A stretch of DNA of 46,117 nt from Lachnospiraceae bacterium (GCA_024687125.1 JAILFA010000057.1:1-46117); one strand, 5' to 3'; shown: positions 33,790-43,411, numbered from the stretch's first letter. Numbers and translations: made by a program. The notes: a model not told the origin generated them from the letters alone.

Positions 33790-35022
33790 TCAGGAACGGT
33801 AATCCGCGTTGATCTTGACATAATCATAGGAGAGATCGCATCCCCAGGCCCGGGCCTGTGCGTCTCCCGCGTGCATATCGCACAGAAGCGTCACCTTTTT
33901 TCCGGAGAGCACCTGTGTTGCAAACTCCTCATCGTAGTCCACCTTGGCACCGGCCCGGTACATCACCACTTCGCCCGCTTCACCCAGAGCCGTCAGGTCC
34001 ACCTGATCCGGGTCAAAGGATGCGCCGGAATAACCGAGCGCGCACAGGATCCTGCCGCCGTTGGCGTCATGGCCGAAGACCGCCGCCTTGGTCAGCATCG
34101 AGTTGATCACGGATTTGGCGAGAAGCCTTGCGTTTTCGTCGGTATCGGCATGAACCACATGCGCCTCGATCAGCGCCGTAGCGCCCTCGCCGTCCGCCGC
34201 GTGCTTCTGTGCCTGCATGATCAGCAGCTCCCTGAGCGTCTGCGCAAAGGTGTCATAATCCGCACCCTCTCCCGTGATCTCCGGATTGCCCGCCCGGCCG
34301 TTCGCCAGGATCACCAGCGTATCATTGGTGGACATATCCCCGTCCACGGAGATCATATTATAGGAATCGCGCACCGCGTATCTGAGCGCTTTATCAAGCA
34401 TATCACAGGAGATGGCTGCGTCCGTTGTGACAAAGCAGAGCATCGTGCACATATTCGGCTCGATCATTCCCACTCCCTTGCTGATCGCTCCGATCGTAAC
34501 TGTCTTCCCGCCGATCTCACAAGCCGCGGCGATCTCCTTGCGGACCGTGTCTGTCGTCATGATCGCTTTGGAAGCCGCTTCGCTTGCTTCGGGAGAATCC
34601 GACAGCTGCTCCGCCAGCATGCGCACGCCCGCCGTCACTTTGTCCACCGGGAGAGGCGAACCGATCACGCCGGTCGAGGCGAGCAGCACCTGATCACGCG
34701 AAAGCCCAAGCGCGGCAGCGGCCGCTTCAGCCGTCTTCTCGCAGGCGTCCAGACCGTCCTGTCCGGTGCAGGCATTGGCGATCCCAGCGTTGACGACCAC
34801 GCAGCGCACCTGTTCCCTGGAGGCACTTTCACGAACGATCCGGCGGTCCCATCGGACCGGTGCCGCACAGACCACATTGCTCGTAAAGACACCCGCTGCG
34901 TGGCAGGGCGCATCGGAGACGATCATTGCCATATCGTCCCTTCCGGTATATCGGATCCCCGCAGCCGCCGAGGCCGCCCGGAAACCGCCGGGCGCAGTTA
35001 CGCCGCCGTTTGCTTCTTTCAT
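33790..35022 (-). CDS. argJ: Bifunctional ornithine acetyltransferase / N-acetylglutamate synthase
   Basis: The 410-aa protein cycles the acetyl group from N-acetylornithine back to glutamate. Self-cleavage motif [16 protein letters not shown] contains the nucleophile Thr; the residue before it is Cys where most relatives have Ala. Others: [32 protein letters not shown]. An argC gene, usually beside argJ, is not present in the window. Confidence 0.96.
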   Translation of the reverse strand: MKEANGGVTAPGGFRAASAAAGIRYTGRDDMAMIVSDAPCHAAGVFTSNVVCAAPVRWDRRIVRESASREQVRCVVVNAGIANACTGQDGLDACEKTAEAAAAALGLSRDQVLLASTGVIGSPLPVDKVTAGVRMLAEQLSDSPEASEAASKAIMTTDTVRKEIAAACEIGGKTVTIGAISKGVGMIEPNMCTMLCFVTTDAAISCDMLDKALRYAVRDSYNMISVDGDMSTNDTLVILANGRAGNPEITGEGADYDTFAQTLRELLIMQAQKHAADGEGATALIEAHVVHADTDENARLLAKSVINSMLTKAAVFGHDANGGRILCALGYSGASFDPDQVDLTALGEAGEVVMYRAGAKVDYDEEFATQVLSGKKVTLLCDMHAGDAQARAWGCDLSYDYVKINADYRS

Positions 35023-35038
35023 CTGCCGCTCCTTGTAT

Positions 35039-35524
35039 CTACTGATTAAATGCCGTGATATTGTCGTCGTTGAGTGTAAAGTCGTAATAGTTCAGATCCG
35101 CTCTGCGCGTCCATCCGATCTCACGCCAGAACGCGTTTCCGACATCGTTTCTGGTGAAAGCGATCAGGCTCACCTTGTTGATCTTTTCTTCCTTTAGCGC
35201 GTGCATGCAGTGCACCACCATGGACTTTCCGATCCCCTGGAGACGGCAGTCCTCACGGACGCAGACATGATAAAGGCACCCGCGTCTCCCGTCATGACCG
35301 CAGAGGATCGCGCCGACGACGCACTCTTCTCCGCTCTCCGGGTCAGGGGCGACCGCGACGACAGACAGTCCCGGGTTGCGCGCGAGAAACCGGCTCACGC
35401 CTTCCTCGGAATCATCGATACTGCGGATCCCGAAGCCGTGGATCGTAAGCCACAGCGCACGAAGCCCCGGATAATCCGCGATCGTCATCGGTCTGATCTG
35501 ATAAGACTTGTCATTCTCAGCCAT
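35039..35524 (-). CDS. GNAT-family N-acetyltransferase
   Basis: 161 aa with the acetyl-CoA-binding signature CVREDCRLQGIGKSMVVHCM (R/Q-x-x-G-x-G/A, about 93-110), IRPMTIADYPGLRALW at the N terminus and NAFWREIGW near the end. It is the first gene of the arg operon (16 bp before argJ). It could be an amino-acid acetyltransferase, but ArgJ already supplies N-acetylglutamate, so the role is unclear. Confidence 0.88.
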   Translation of the reverse strand: MAENDKSYQIRPMTIADYPGLRALWLTIHGFGIRSIDDSEEGVSRFLARNPGLSVVAVAPDPESGEECVVGAILCGHDGRRGCLYHVCVREDCRLQGIGKSMVVHCMHALKEEKINKVSLIAFTRNDVGNAFWREIGWTRRADLNYYDFTLNDDNITAFNQ

Positions 35525-35578
35525 TGTACTGTCTGCCTTGATCCTTTCGACCTAAGCCCATTTTGAAACTGGTATATT

Positions 35579-35607
35579 ATTATAATAACTATTCACACAT
35601 AATGAAA
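35579..35607 (-). promoter_or_regulatory. Promoter of the GNAT-argJ-argB-argD operon with ArgR-box-like site
   Basis: On the minus strand -10 TATAAT (35579-35584) and weak -35 TTTCAT (35602-35607) have a 17-bp spacer. The sequence TGAATAGTTATTAT (35582-35595) in the spacer/-10 fits the Gram-positive ARG box TGAATWWWWATTCA in 11 of 14 positions, so ArgR could block this promoter. Confidence 0.5.
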
Positions 35608-35627
35608 GTAATTTTTCAAAAAGAATG

Positions 35628-35656
35628 ATGCCATGGCACGGAAAAAGAAGTATAAT
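35628..35656 (+). promoter_or_regulatory. argG promoter
   Basis: TATAAT (35651-35656) is perfect; the -35 at 35628-35633 (ATGCCA, 4 of 6 to consensus) is 17 bp away. Upstream, TGAAA/TTTCA (35603-35618) may be a second weak regulator half-site. The in-frame ATG at 35633 lies inside this promoter and cannot be the start. Confidence 0.6.
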
Positions 35657-35704
35657 AGGTCTCGCATTTGCAATCCTGTTTCAATACCTGATGTGGAGGG
35701 AATT

Positions 35705-37009
35705 ATGCCAGCGATCAAAAAAGCAGCAGCCAAAGCAGCCGCAAAAGTAAAGGCGGCACCGAAAAAAGAAAAAGTCATCCTCGCCTATTCCGGCGGACTG
35801 GACACGACAGCCATCATTCCGTGGCTCAAGGAAAACTACAACTACGAAGTGGTCTGCGTCTGTATCGATGTCGGTCAGGAGAGCGAGCTGGACGGGCTCG
35901 AAGAACGCGCCAAAAAGTGCGGTGCTTCCAAGCTCTATATCCTCGATGTTGTCGATGAATTCTGCGACGAGTACATCGTTCCCTGCGTAATGGCGCATGC
36001 CGTTTACGAAAACGCCTACCTTCTGGGCACCTCGATGGCGCGGCCTCTTATCGCCAAAAAGCTGGTCGAGATCGCCCGCAAAGAAGGCGCCGCCGCCATC
36101 TGCCACGGTGCGACTGGCAAGGGCAACGACCAGATCCGCTTTGAACTGGGGATCAAGGCCCTTGCTCCGGATCTTAAGATCATCGCCGCATGGCGCAGCG
36201 ACAAGTGGACCATGGACTCCCGTGAATCCGAGATCGCCTACTGCAAGGCGCACGGCATCCATCTGCCCTTCTCCGCGGACCAGAGCTACAGCCGTGACCG
36301 CAACCTCTGGCACATCTCCCACGAGGGCCTCGAGCTCGAGGATCCCAGTGAGGAGCCCAATTACAAGCATCTGCTCGTGCTCGGCGTCACGCCTAAGGAT
36401 GCGCCGAACAAGGTGACCGAAGTGACCATGACCTTTGAAGGCGGCATTCCGAAATCCGTGAACGGCAAGAAGATGAAGGTCTCCGATATCATCCGCACGC
36501 TGAACAAACTCGGCGGCGAAAACGGCATCGGGATCGTTGACATCGTTGAAAACCGCGTTGTCGGCATGAAGAGCCGCGGCGTCTATGAGACCCCCGGCGG
36601 AACGATCCTCTACGCGGCTCACCAGCAGCTGGAGGAGCTCATTCTCGACCGCGAGACCTATACGATGAAGAAGGACATGGGAAACAAGTTCGCCGATCTC
36701 GTGTACGAGGGCAAATGGTTCACCCCGCTGCGTGAGGCCGAGCAGGCATTCATCGAATCCACGCAGAAATATGTGACGGGCGAAGTGAAGTTCAAGCTGT
36801 ACAAGGGCAACATCATCAAAGCCGGGACCACCTCTCCCTATTCCCTGTACAACGAGTCGATCGCATCCTTTACTACAGGTGATCTGTATGATCACCATGA
36901 CGCGGAGGGCTTCATCAACCTCTTCGGGCTTTCCTCCAAGGTCCGCGCCCTCAAGATGCAGGAAGCGGAAAAGAAAACCTCCCGTCCCCGCAGGACCGCT
37001 CGAAAATAA
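35705..37009 (+). CDS. argG: Argininosuccinate synthase
   Basis: The ATG at 35705 follows GGAGGG at 5 nt and gives 434 aa. It joins citrulline and aspartate with ATP. Motifs: [15 protein letters not shown] (PP-loop), [30 protein letters not shown], and [16 protein letters not shown]. Before the PP-loop is an unusual Lys/Ala-rich extension ([20 protein letters not shown], about 25 residues), and the C terminus ends in a basic tail ([12 protein letters not shown]). Neither is part of the fold. Confidence 0.96.
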   Translation: MPAIKKAAAKAAAKVKAAPKKEKVILAYSGGLDTTAIIPWLKENYNYEVVCVCIDVGQESELDGLEERAKKCGASKLYILDVVDEFCDEYIVPCVMAHAVYENAYLLGTSMARPLIAKKLVEIARKEGAAAICHGATGKGNDQIRFELGIKALAPDLKIIAAWRSDKWTMDSRESEIAYCKAHGIHLPFSADQSYSRDRNLWHISHEGLELEDPSEEPNYKHLLVLGVTPKDAPNKVTEVTMTFEGGIPKSVNGKKMKVSDIIRTLNKLGGENGIGIVDIVENRVVGMKSRGVYETPGGTILYAAHQQLEELILDRETYTMKKDMGNKFADLVYEGKWFTPLREAEQAFIESTQKYVTGEVKFKLYKGNIIKAGTTSPYSLYNESIASFTTGDLYDHHDAEGFINLFGLSSKVRALKMQEAEKKTSRPRRTARK

Positions 37010-37015
37010 CGGATC

Positions 37016-37309
37016 ATGACCGCAGAGATCACTCTCCTGATCGCCCTGGTAACGCCGAATCTGCTCGGCTTTGCGCTGATGGGGATCGACAAGCAGAACG
37101 CCAGACAGAGCGCCTTTCGCGTACCGGAGGCCATCCTGTTCTGTCTTGCCCTGATCGGCGGGAGTATCGGCTGTATCGCAGGTATGCGCGTCTTTCACCA
37201 TAAGACGCGCAAGCCTGCTTTTTTTATCGGCATGCCTCTGATCCTTGTTCTGCAGCTTGCCGCTGTCATCCTGCTCTGGCGCTCTCCTCTCCGATTCCGG
37301 TTTCTCTGA
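37016..37309 (+). CDS. DUF1294 small membrane protein
   Basis: 97 aa with three hydrophobic spans. The DUF1294 signatures are MGIDKQNARQSAFRVPEAIL, ALIGGSIGCIAGM and RVFHHKTRKPAF. Function unknown. It starts 6 bp after argG without a good ribosome site, so translation is probably coupled. Confidence 0.9.
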   Translation: MTAEITLLIALVTPNLLGFALMGIDKQNARQSAFRVPEAILFCLALIGGSIGCIAGMRVFHHKTRKPAFFIGMPLILVLQLAAVILLWRSPLRFRFL

Positions 37310-37319
37310 CCTGACCGTC

Positions 37320-38054
37320 ATGCGTATCGCGATCCTGGACGACAATATCGCCGACAGACGGCACGCGGAAAGGCTCTTTAAAAGAGAGTCCGATCGGATC
37401 CACGCGCTCGGCGAGCCCTCCTTTGTCATCGACTGCTTCGGCAACACCGAAAAGCTCTATCCGATGGCGGATACCTATGATATCTTTCTGATCGACATGA
37501 CCGAAGATCCGGAAAGAAACGGGATGGATATCGCGCGGGAGCTCAGGGCGCAGGGCGTGATCGAGCCGATCATCCTGGGAACCTCAAAGATCGATTACCG
37601 CCCCCTTTCCGATCCCGAGGACAGCAGATTCTTTTTCCTGGATAAGCCCTATGTCGCGGAATCCCTGATCGGCATGCTCCGTGACTGTGAAAAGCATATC
37701 GTCAAACGGGAGGGCGGCATCGAACTCAGGACCGACCGGGAGACGCTCCGCGTTTCCCATCAGGAGATCCTGTACGGCATCGAGACCGGCCGCGGCTGTC
37801 TGACGGTCGGCACGATGACGTACGGCCCCGTTCGCATCATCAGCGACGCGTCCTCCTTTTATCAGATGATCCAGGGCATCAAAAAAACCCCGGCGATCGT
37901 TCCCGTATCCTCCAGGGCTTTTGTCAACGCATTCGCGGTCAGGACCATCGGACACTTTTCTGTAACGATGTCGGACGGCCGGCGGATCCGCGTAGCTTCC
38001 GGTTTTATGACAAATGTCACACAGGCGCGGAAATGCGCTTCCGATCCCTCCTAA
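37320..38054 (+). CDS. LytTR-family response regulator
   Basis: The start is set at the ATG at 37320 (receiver begins MRIAILDDN); no clear ribosome site exists, so coupling to the gene ending 10 bp earlier is likely. 244 aa. Receiver (1-125) with ILDDN, IFLIDMTEDPERNGMD (phosphorylated Asp about 57) and FFLDKPYV with the conserved Lys. The LytTR DNA-binding domain (about 140-240) has ILYGIETGRGCLTVG and SSRAFVNAFAVRTIGHFSV. No kinase gene is adjacent. LytTR-type sites occur at 4907-4961; a direct link is only conjecture. It overlaps the convergent DegV gene by 4 bp. Confidence 0.85.
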   Translation: MRIAILDDNIADRRHAERLFKRESDRIHALGEPSFVIDCFGNTEKLYPMADTYDIFLIDMTEDPERNGMDIARELRAQGVIEPIILGTSKIDYRPLSDPEDSRFFFLDKPYVAESLIGMLRDCEKHIVKREGGIELRTDRETLRVSHQEILYGIETGRGCLTVGTMTYGPVRIISDASSFYQMIQGIKKTPAIVPVSSRAFVNAFAVRTIGHFSVTMSDGRRIRVASGFMTNVTQARKCASDPS

Positions 38055-38887
38055 TACGTCACCACGATCCCTCCGTCCTGTGAATACAGGCTTCCGATGC
38101 CTGTCGTATCCAGGATCATGCTCTTCGCGAACGGGATCTGCTTCAGGAACTGATCCCTGACCTGCTTCGCACGCTCATAGCAGTTGCAGTGGCTGACGAT
38201 CAGTGTCCTTTTCTCCGGCAGGGAAATGCCCGAACGGATCAATTCCGCCATCCTGGTCAGCGCTTTACGCATCCCGATCCCCTGCGATTTCTGTACGATG
38301 ACACCCCGGTCACCATAGCAGACCGGCTTGATGTTCAGAGTTGAAGCGATGAAAGCCTTCCAGTTGGAGAGACGTCCGTTCTTTCTGAGGTGCTCCAGCG
38401 AATCCAGGACGAACCAGGTCTTCATCCCCTCGCGGAAGCTCTCGAGTCCGGCGACCACCTCCTCAAAGGACAGCCCCTGCTCCTCGAGCTCCACAGCCTT
38501 CAGCACATACTGCGTCTCGCCGCCGCAGGCGGATTCCGAATCACAGATGTAGATGTTTCCGGGGCCATGTTCTTCCTCATAGAGCTTTTTCGCGAGCAGT
38601 GCGCTGTTGTAGCTCCCGGAAAGATGGGAGGAAAGCGTGATGACGATCAGATCGTCCGCATCCGTTTCAAAGGCCCTGCAGTATCTTTCCGGCGAAGGAC
38701 AGGCGGATCTGGGACACGCCTCCGATTCGGCCACGCGTTTTAAAAACTCCTTCTGGTCAAAATGCTCATCATCGAGAACCCTCCAGTCTCCGACCTCGAT
38801 CGCGAGCGGAACGCTCTCAAACCGGGGATCGTTCCTGTATTCCTCAGGGATCTCACAGCAGCTGTCGACGACGATCTTGTATGACAT
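38051..38887 (-). CDS. DegV-family fatty-acid-binding protein
   Basis: 278 aa. The DegV pattern: KIVVDSCCEIP with the ligand-site residues, ITLSSHLSGSYNSALLA (fatty-acid carboxylate contact), ICDSESACGGETQYV, LEHLRKNGRLSNWKAFI and HCNCYERAKQV. Proteins of this family (FakB) bind fatty acids for the FakA kinase; no fakA is visible. Regulated by the promoter and palindrome at 38905-38955. Confidence 0.92.
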   Translation of the reverse strand: MSYKIVVDSCCEIPEEYRNDPRFESVPLAIEVGDWRVLDDEHFDQKEFLKRVAESEACPRSACPSPERYCRAFETDADDLIVITLSSHLSGSYNSALLAKKLYEEEHGPGNIYICDSESACGGETQYVLKAVELEEQGLSFEEVVAGLESFREGMKTWFVLDSLEHLRKNGRLSNWKAFIASTLNIKPVCYGDRGVIVQKSQGIGMRKALTRMAELIRSGISLPEKRTLIVSHCNCYERAKQVRDQFLKQIPFAKSMILDTTGIGSLYSQDGGIVVTY

Positions 38888-38904
38888 ATCTACCTCCTGC
38901 TACG

Positions 38905-38919
38905 TAGTATTGAAAACTA
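38905..38919 (-). promoter_or_regulatory. Palindromic operator candidate upstream of the DegV gene
   Basis: TAGTATTGAAAACTA is a near-perfect palindrome (one mismatch) between the -10 and the ribosome site, where a repressor would block transcription. Its AT-rich form recalls FabT/FapR-type fatty-acid regulator sites, but the match is only general. Confidence 0.4.
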
Positions 38920-38927
38920 CATCACAT

Positions 38928-38955
38928 AGTATACCATAATTATTTCTCCTGTAAA
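38928..38955 (-). promoter_or_regulatory. Promoter of the DegV gene
   Basis: On the minus strand TTTACA (38950-38955), 16 bp, TATACT (38928-38933). Leader of about 40 nt with AGGAGG before the ATG. Confidence 0.75.
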
Positions 38956-38977
38956 GCCTTTTGCAAAAAAAAGAGAG

Positions 38978-38990
38978 TATAATAAGGAAC
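38978..38990 (+). promoter_or_regulatory. -10 element of a probably leaderless gene (DUF5721)
   Basis: TATAAT (38978-38983) ends 7 nt before the ATG at 38991. AAGGA lies in that gap, but the transcript would begin at or after it, so the mRNA should lack an upstream ribosome site. No good -35 is visible. Confidence 0.5.
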
Positions 38991-39449
38991 ATGAAAGAAC
39001 GTCAGATCAGGGAAACCCGAAACTTCATGCGGCTTCTCCTAACAACGGAGCTCTTCGACGACTGGTCTCTCATCGAGGCGCAGATCGCCTGTGCCAATAC
39101 CTGGACTGTCGACGGACACATCAACCGCGCCTATTTTTCGCAGGATACATCCGACAATGAAACCGGAGAAGACACGGAAAACGCTTCCTTCTCCCGCTGG
39201 GCGGATGTGCGTCCCGTCGCGCTCTCCCTGATCCGCGGGAAACGCACGCCGCTCTCCTTTCAGTTCATCCTGCATGAAAAAGACGACCCGGAGCGCATCT
39301 GCCGCATCCGCTTCGCGGACGGACATGTATACGCCGCCAGTGCCGTCTCCATGAAGACTTTTTCTCTGGACAAAGAGCCCGAACGGGCCTGGGATGAAGC
39401 ACTCTCCCGCTTTTTAGACGAGAACGGGATCGATTTCGAAGAGATCTGA
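38991..39449 (+). CDS. DUF5721-family protein
   Basis: 152 aa from the ATG at 38991; an upstream in-frame start at 38961 precedes the -10 and is rejected. The pattern ETRNFMRLLLTTELFDDWSL and an IDG-like WTVDGHINRAYF near residue 40 match DUF5721, a small Lachnospiraceae family of unknown function, with a late FADGHVYAASAVSMKTFSLD. It lies next to prfA (convergent) and downstream of the divergent DegV gene. Confidence 0.85.
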   Translation: MKERQIRETRNFMRLLLTTELFDDWSLIEAQIACANTWTVDGHINRAYFSQDTSDNETGEDTENASFSRWADVRPVALSLIRGKRTPLSFQFILHEKDDPERICRIRFADGHVYAASAVSMKTFSLDKEPERAWDEALSRFLDENGIDFEEI

Positions 39450-39454
39450 CCTGC

Positions 39455-40534
39455 CTATATGCCCTTCTCCTCCAGCTTGGCCAGTTTGGCCGCCTGATCG
39501 GCCGTCGTGAGCGCATCGATGATCTCATCCAGATCACCGTCCAGTACCTGATCGATCTTATAGAGCGTCAGCTTGATCCGGTGATCCGTGATCCGTCCCT
39601 GCGGGAAATTGTAGGTGCGGATCTTTTCCGAACGGTCTCCGGAGCCGACCTGGCTCTTCCTGAGTGCCGCTTCTTCACTGGTCTGTTTTTCCTGCTCGAT
39701 CTCATAGAGACGGGCGCGCAGGACCCGGAATGCCTCCTCCTTGTTCTGCAGCTGAGAGCGCTGGTTCTGGCAGGTGACGACCAGACCGGTGGGCCTGTGG
39801 GTGATCCGGATCGCGCTGGAGGTCTTGTTGATATGCTGGCCGCCTGCACCGCTGGAACGGTAAGTGTCGATATCACAGTCATTCGGATCCAGGTGCACTT
39901 CGACATCGTCCACCTCGGGCATGATCGCGACGGAGGCGGCGGATGTGTGGATCCTGCCGCCGGATTCCGTGACAGGCACCCGCTGGACGCGGTGTACGCC
40001 GCTCTCATATTTCAGCTTCGACCAGGCGCCCTGGCCGCGGATCGTAAAGCTCACATTCTTCATACCGCCGATGCCGATCTCCTCGGAATCAAGGATCTCG
40101 ACCTTCCACCGCTGACGCTCGGCGTAGCGCGCGTACATCCGATAGAGCTCCGCGGCAAAAAGCGCAGCTTCATCGCCGCCCGTGCCTGCGCGGATCTCGA
40201 CAATAACGCTCCTGTCATCCTTTTCATCGCGCGGAAGCAGCAGGATCTTCAGCTCCTGTTCGAGCTGCGGCAGCTTTTCCTTGGCAGCCGCCAGCTCACC
40301 CTTGAGCATTTCCCGCATCTCCTCATCACTCTCCGCGCCAAGGAGCTCCTCGCTGTCGGAGATGTCCTTTTTGCAGGTCTGATAGCGCGCATAGGCATCC
40401 GTGATCGGGGCGAGCGCGCTCTGTTCCTTCATCAGCCGCGCGTATCTCTCCGGATCCGCAAGTACCTGCGGCTCCTGTACCTCTCTCCCGATATCCTCAT
40501 AGCGGCGCACCATTGCGTCAAGTCTTTCAAACAT
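39455..40534 (-). CDS. prfA: Peptide chain release factor 1
   Basis: 359 aa, normal length. The peptidyl-tRNA hydrolysis loop is [17 protein letters not shown] (GGQ about residue 229), and the codon-recognition domain with [18 protein letters not shown] precedes it. It ends translation at UAA and UAG. AAGAGG precedes the ATG. Its methyltransferase gene prmC is directly upstream. Confidence 0.97.
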   Translation of the reverse strand: MFERLDAMVRRYEDIGREVQEPQVLADPERYARLMKEQSALAPITDAYARYQTCKKDISDSEELLGAESDEEMREMLKGELAAAKEKLPQLEQELKILLLPRDEKDDRSVIVEIRAGTGGDEAALFAAELYRMYARYAERQRWKVEILDSEEIGIGGMKNVSFTIRGQGAWSKLKYESGVHRVQRVPVTESGGRIHTSAASVAIMPEVDDVEVHLDPNDCDIDTYRSSGAGGQHINKTSSAIRITHRPTGLVVTCQNQRSQLQNKEEAFRVLRARLYEIEQEKQTSEEAALRKSQVGSGDRSEKIRTYNFPQGRITDHRIKLTLYKIDQVLDGDLDEIIDALTTADQAAKLAKLEEKGI

Positions 40535-40545
40535 AGCGTAACCTC

Positions 40546-41388
40546 TTAATACCAGCAGCCTTTGACTACGCGGTCATTCCCTCCAAGGTCCCTGATGATC
40601 TCCGTGTGACGGAAACCGGCATCCTCAAAGATCGAGCATACGGCATCTCCCTGATCATATCCGATCTCACAGACAAGCCATCCGTCGGAAAAAAGATATC
40701 GGCCCGCCTCCGCCGTGATCCGCCGGTAAAACGACAGTCCGTCCTGCCCGCCGTCCAGCGCGGCTCTGGGATCATACTCCCGGACCTCCGCGGCGAGCGT
40801 CTCTATGACATCACTTGCGATATAGGGAGGATTCGCTGTGATGAGATCAAACCGCTCACCCGGCTCCTCCGCCGGCCAGAGATCCGTCTTCCGAAAGGTG
40901 ATCCGCTCCTTAAGGCCGAGGGCTTCCGCGTTGTCCTGCGCAAGCCGGATCGCCTCCTCAGAGATGTCCGTTGCCACCGCGGTCGTATCGTTGGAATAAT
41001 GAAGCAGGGAAAGCGCCACGCACCCGCTCCCCGTACAGAGATCCAGGATCCGCATCCCGTCGTGCATCAGGAGCATGGTCTCCTCCACCAGAGTCTCCGT
41101 ATCCTGTCTGGGGATCAGGACCCCCTTCCTGACGGCAAAGGACAGCCCCATGAACTCCTGGCGGCCGGCGATCAGTGCAAACGGCTCATGCGCCTCTCTG
41201 CGGCTCAGCAGCTCCTCAAACCGTTCCTGCTCCTGCGCGGAGATCTCCCGTTCCGGTCCGGCCAGCACTTCGGCTCTTCGGATCCCTGCCGCTTCCTCGA
41301 GGATCAGTGCCGCTTCCAGTGCGGTATCAGGGATCCCGACGGCCCGGAGGCGTTCCTCTCCTTCCTCGAGGACCTGTCCGAGAGTCAT
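40546..41388 (-). CDS. prmC: Release-factor glutamine methyltransferase
   Basis: 280 aa. The class I methyltransferase motif [16 protein letters not shown] (about 110-126) and the catalytic NPPY motif [14 protein letters not shown] are present, as is the N-terminal PrmC helical domain ([18 protein letters not shown]). It modifies the GGQ glutamine of release factors; the gene lies directly upstream of prfA. Confidence 0.96.
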   Translation of the reverse strand: MTLGQVLEEGEERLRAVGIPDTALEAALILEEAAGIRRAEVLAGPEREISAQEQERFEELLSRREAHEPFALIAGRQEFMGLSFAVRKGVLIPRQDTETLVEETMLLMHDGMRILDLCTGSGCVALSLLHYSNDTTAVATDISEEAIRLAQDNAEALGLKERITFRKTDLWPAEEPGERFDLITANPPYIASDVIETLAAEVREYDPRAALDGGQDGLSFYRRITAEAGRYLFSDGWLVCEIGYDQGDAVCSIFEDAGFRHTEIIRDLGGNDRVVKGCWY

Positions 41389-42371
41389 TGCAGGTCTTCT
41401 TCCACAGGGGGCTCAGCCGTGATCGTGTTCTCCTCTGTCACAGTGATCCCAAAAGCGTCAGAGAGATATCTCTTCCAGTCAAATACAGCTTCCACAGCCG
41501 CGATCCCGACCTCGAGCATCTCGTCATCTGGCTCTTTGGTCGTCAGCCGCTGCAGCCACAGTCCGGGCGCCGACAGGATACGGATCAGCAGAAAATCCGT
41601 CCGGCCCGCCAGATAGATCAGCTCGTACGAGATCCCCGCGATCACCGGGATCAGCAGGATCCTGAGAAGCAGCCGCAGATACAGCGTATCGGTGCGGATA
41701 AAAAAGAACAGGACGATACTGACCAGCATCACGAAGATCAGAAAGCTGGATCCGCAGCGCTTGTGCAGGCGCGTCGCGTTCCTCGCGTTCTCCACCGTCA
41801 GCGGCTTTCCGCTCTCGATGCAGTTGATGCATTTATGCTCCGCTCCGTGATAGGCGAAGAGCCTCCGTATATCCTTCATCAGAGAGATCAGCAGGATATA
41901 GGCGATAAAGATCGCGATGCGCATGACGCCCTCCAGCACAGCGACCAGTCCTTCACTGGCGATATATTTTTTGAAAAACGAAGCGAGAAAATACGGGAGC
42001 AGCATAAAGACTGCGATCGCGATCGCAAACGAAACGATCGTGACGATCGCCGACAGGATCCTGTCCCCGGTCCCTGAGCCGCTCTTTTTATCCTGCGGAT
42101 CATCCGTTTCCGCCTCGTAATAATCCGTGGAACGGTTGAGGGCGCGCAACCCCAGCGTCAGGGAATCCACAAACACAAAGATTCCCCTGACGAACGGGAT
42201 CTTCCGGAAGATCTTTCCCACAGAAGCTCCCCGGTACTCCTCAACATCCACCGCGACTCTGCCATCCGTTCTCCGGACGGCTACCGAGTACTTCTCGTGG
42301 TTCCGCATCATGACGCCTTCCAGAACCGCCTGGCCGCCGATGCCGGAATAGCTTGTCACCTGTTTCTTCAT
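41385..42371 (-). CDS. DUF1385 membrane protein
   Basis: 328 aa from the ATG at 42371 (GGGAG 5 nt before it; a GTG at 42377 lies inside the ribosome site). It has DUF1385 signatures GIGGQAVLEGVMMRNHEKYS, AYHGAEHKCINCIESG (about 175-190) and NATRLHKRCGSSFLIF, plus about four membrane spans. This gene commonly lies between rpmE and prmC in Firmicutes. Function unknown. It overlaps prmC by 4 nt. Confidence 0.93.
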   Translation of the reverse strand: MKKQVTSYSGIGGQAVLEGVMMRNHEKYSVAVRRTDGRVAVDVEEYRGASVGKIFRKIPFVRGIFVFVDSLTLGLRALNRSTDYYEAETDDPQDKKSGSGTGDRILSAIVTIVSFAIAIAVFMLLPYFLASFFKKYIASEGLVAVLEGVMRIAIFIAYILLISLMKDIRRLFAYHGAEHKCINCIESGKPLTVENARNATRLHKRCGSSFLIFVMLVSIVLFFFIRTDTLYLRLLLRILLIPVIAGISYELIYLAGRTDFLLIRILSAPGLWLQRLTTKEPDDEMLEVGIAAVEAVFDWKRYLSDAFGITVTEENTITAEPPVEEDLQ

Positions 42372-42407
42372 ACGCACTCCCTGGTCAGATCACCCGACAT
42401 GTGAATG

Positions 42408-42437
42408 AAAAAGGTTCGGACTGACCGCCCGAACCTC
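42408..42437 (-). terminator. Intrinsic terminator after rpmE
   Basis: On the minus strand AGGTTCGG and CCGAACCT flank a short loop, followed by TTTTTC. It may partly separate rpmE from DUF1385-prmC-prfA. Confidence 0.8.
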
Positions 42438-42477
42438 CCCGTAAAACCCTGACAGATAAAAAGTCCCTCTCCGCGCG

Positions 42478-42687
42478 TCAGGCCTCCGTCTTGACACCGT
42501 ACTTGCGGTTGAACTTCTCGATACGTCCGCGCACTGCGTTCGCTTTCTGCGTGCCGGTATAGAACTGATGGCACTTGGAGCAGATCTCAACGTGGATCTC
42601 CGACTTTGTGGAGCCGACGGTAAACGTGTTGCCGCAGTTGCAGGTAACCGTTGTCTGATAGTATTCGGGATGGATATCGTTTCTCAT
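42478..42687 (-). CDS. rpmE: Ribosomal protein L31, zinc-binding form
   Basis: 69 aa from the ATG at 42687 ([18 protein letters not shown]); longer frames are not supported. Two zinc pairs are visible, CNCG and CSKC. It belongs to the large ribosomal subunit. GAAGGTGA precedes the start. A leader hairpin lies at 42712-42732. Confidence 0.97.
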   Translation of the reverse strand: MRNDIHPEYYQTTVTCNCGNTFTVGSTKSEIHVEICSKCHQFYTGTQKANAVRGRIEKFNRKYGVKTEA

Positions 42688-42711
42688 TTTCTTCACCTTC
42701 TTCTGAAATTC

Positions 42712-42732
42712 CGTATAGTTTCCGTCTATACG
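42712..42732 (-). promoter_or_regulatory. Leader hairpin upstream of rpmE
   Basis: CGTATAG/CTATACG is a perfect 7-bp stem with a 7-nt loop between the promoter and the L31 start. Autoregulatory L31 leaders are known in Firmicutes; this stem would be compatible, but I cannot confirm a match. Confidence 0.4.
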
Positions 42733-42751
42733 CGCCAAAAACAGCTTGTCT

Positions 42752-42780
42752 ATCGTAGCACAGGAAAGCAGTATTTGCAA
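42752..42780 (-). promoter_or_regulatory. rpmE promoter
   Basis: On the minus strand TTGCAA (42775-42780), 17 bp, TACGAT (42752-42757). Confidence 0.7.
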
Positions 42781-42788
42781 GCACTTTT

Positions 42789-43400
42789 TTACTCGGAAGT
42801 ACGCGATGCCTCGATCAGCTGCCTGAGTTTTCCTCTGGCCCGCTGCAGTGCATTGTCCGCGGATTTTTCACTCCTGTTCAGGATCCTGGCGGCCTCAGCG
42901 CTCGTCATCCCGATGATGGCCAGGTCGAGCACCTGTTTTTCCAGAGGACTCAGCTCCCGCTCGATCATCTTTTCCAGCTCCTGCTGTCGTTCCTGATCCA
43001 GGAAGACCGCCTCCGGATCCTGATCCTGAGGGGCGGCGATATCTCCGACCATATCCTCCTCGCCGTTCTCCTGGTCATAAAGGGAAACGTAGCTGTTGAG
43101 CGGCGCATGCTTTTTCCGTCCCGATGCCTCCACGGCCGAGTACATCTGGCGGGAGATGCACAGATCGGCAAAGGTCGCGAAGCTTGCGTCTCTCCCGACA
43201 TCATAATCGCGGATCGCCTTGAAGAGACCGATCATCCCCTCCTGGATCAGATCCTCCCTGTCAGCGCCGAGCAGATACATGGAAGCCGCCTTGTAGCGGA
43301 CCACGTCCTTATACTTGTTCATGATGACATCGGTGATGCTCTCCTCTCCGTCTCTGAGACGAAGGATCAGCGCGTCATCCGTGTCCTGCTTCTGCTGCAT
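42789..43400 (-). CDS. sigH: RNA polymerase sigma factor SigH
   Basis: 203 aa, normal length for SigH, the early sporulation/stationary sigma factor. Region 2: [19 protein letters not shown]. Region 4: [25 protein letters not shown] with helix-turn-helix. It lies in the usual Firmicute order cysS-mrnC-rlmB-sigH, 11 bp after rlmB. Confidence 0.95.
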   Translation of the reverse strand: MQQKQDTDDALILRLRDGEESITDVIMNKYKDVVRYKAASMYLLGADREDLIQEGMIGLFKAIRDYDVGRDASFATFADLCISRQMYSAVEASGRKKHAPLNSYVSLYDQENGEEDMVGDIAAPQDQDPEAVFLDQERQQELEKMIERELSPLEKQVLDLAIIGMTSAEAARILNRSEKSADNALQRARGKLRQLIEASRTSE

Positions 43401-43411
43401 CCGTCACCCTC

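Noticed and set aside
35681-37447. 588-codon minus-strand frame opposite argG
   Set aside because: Antisense shadow of argG and the following DUF1294 gene; no ribosome site or recognisable domain.
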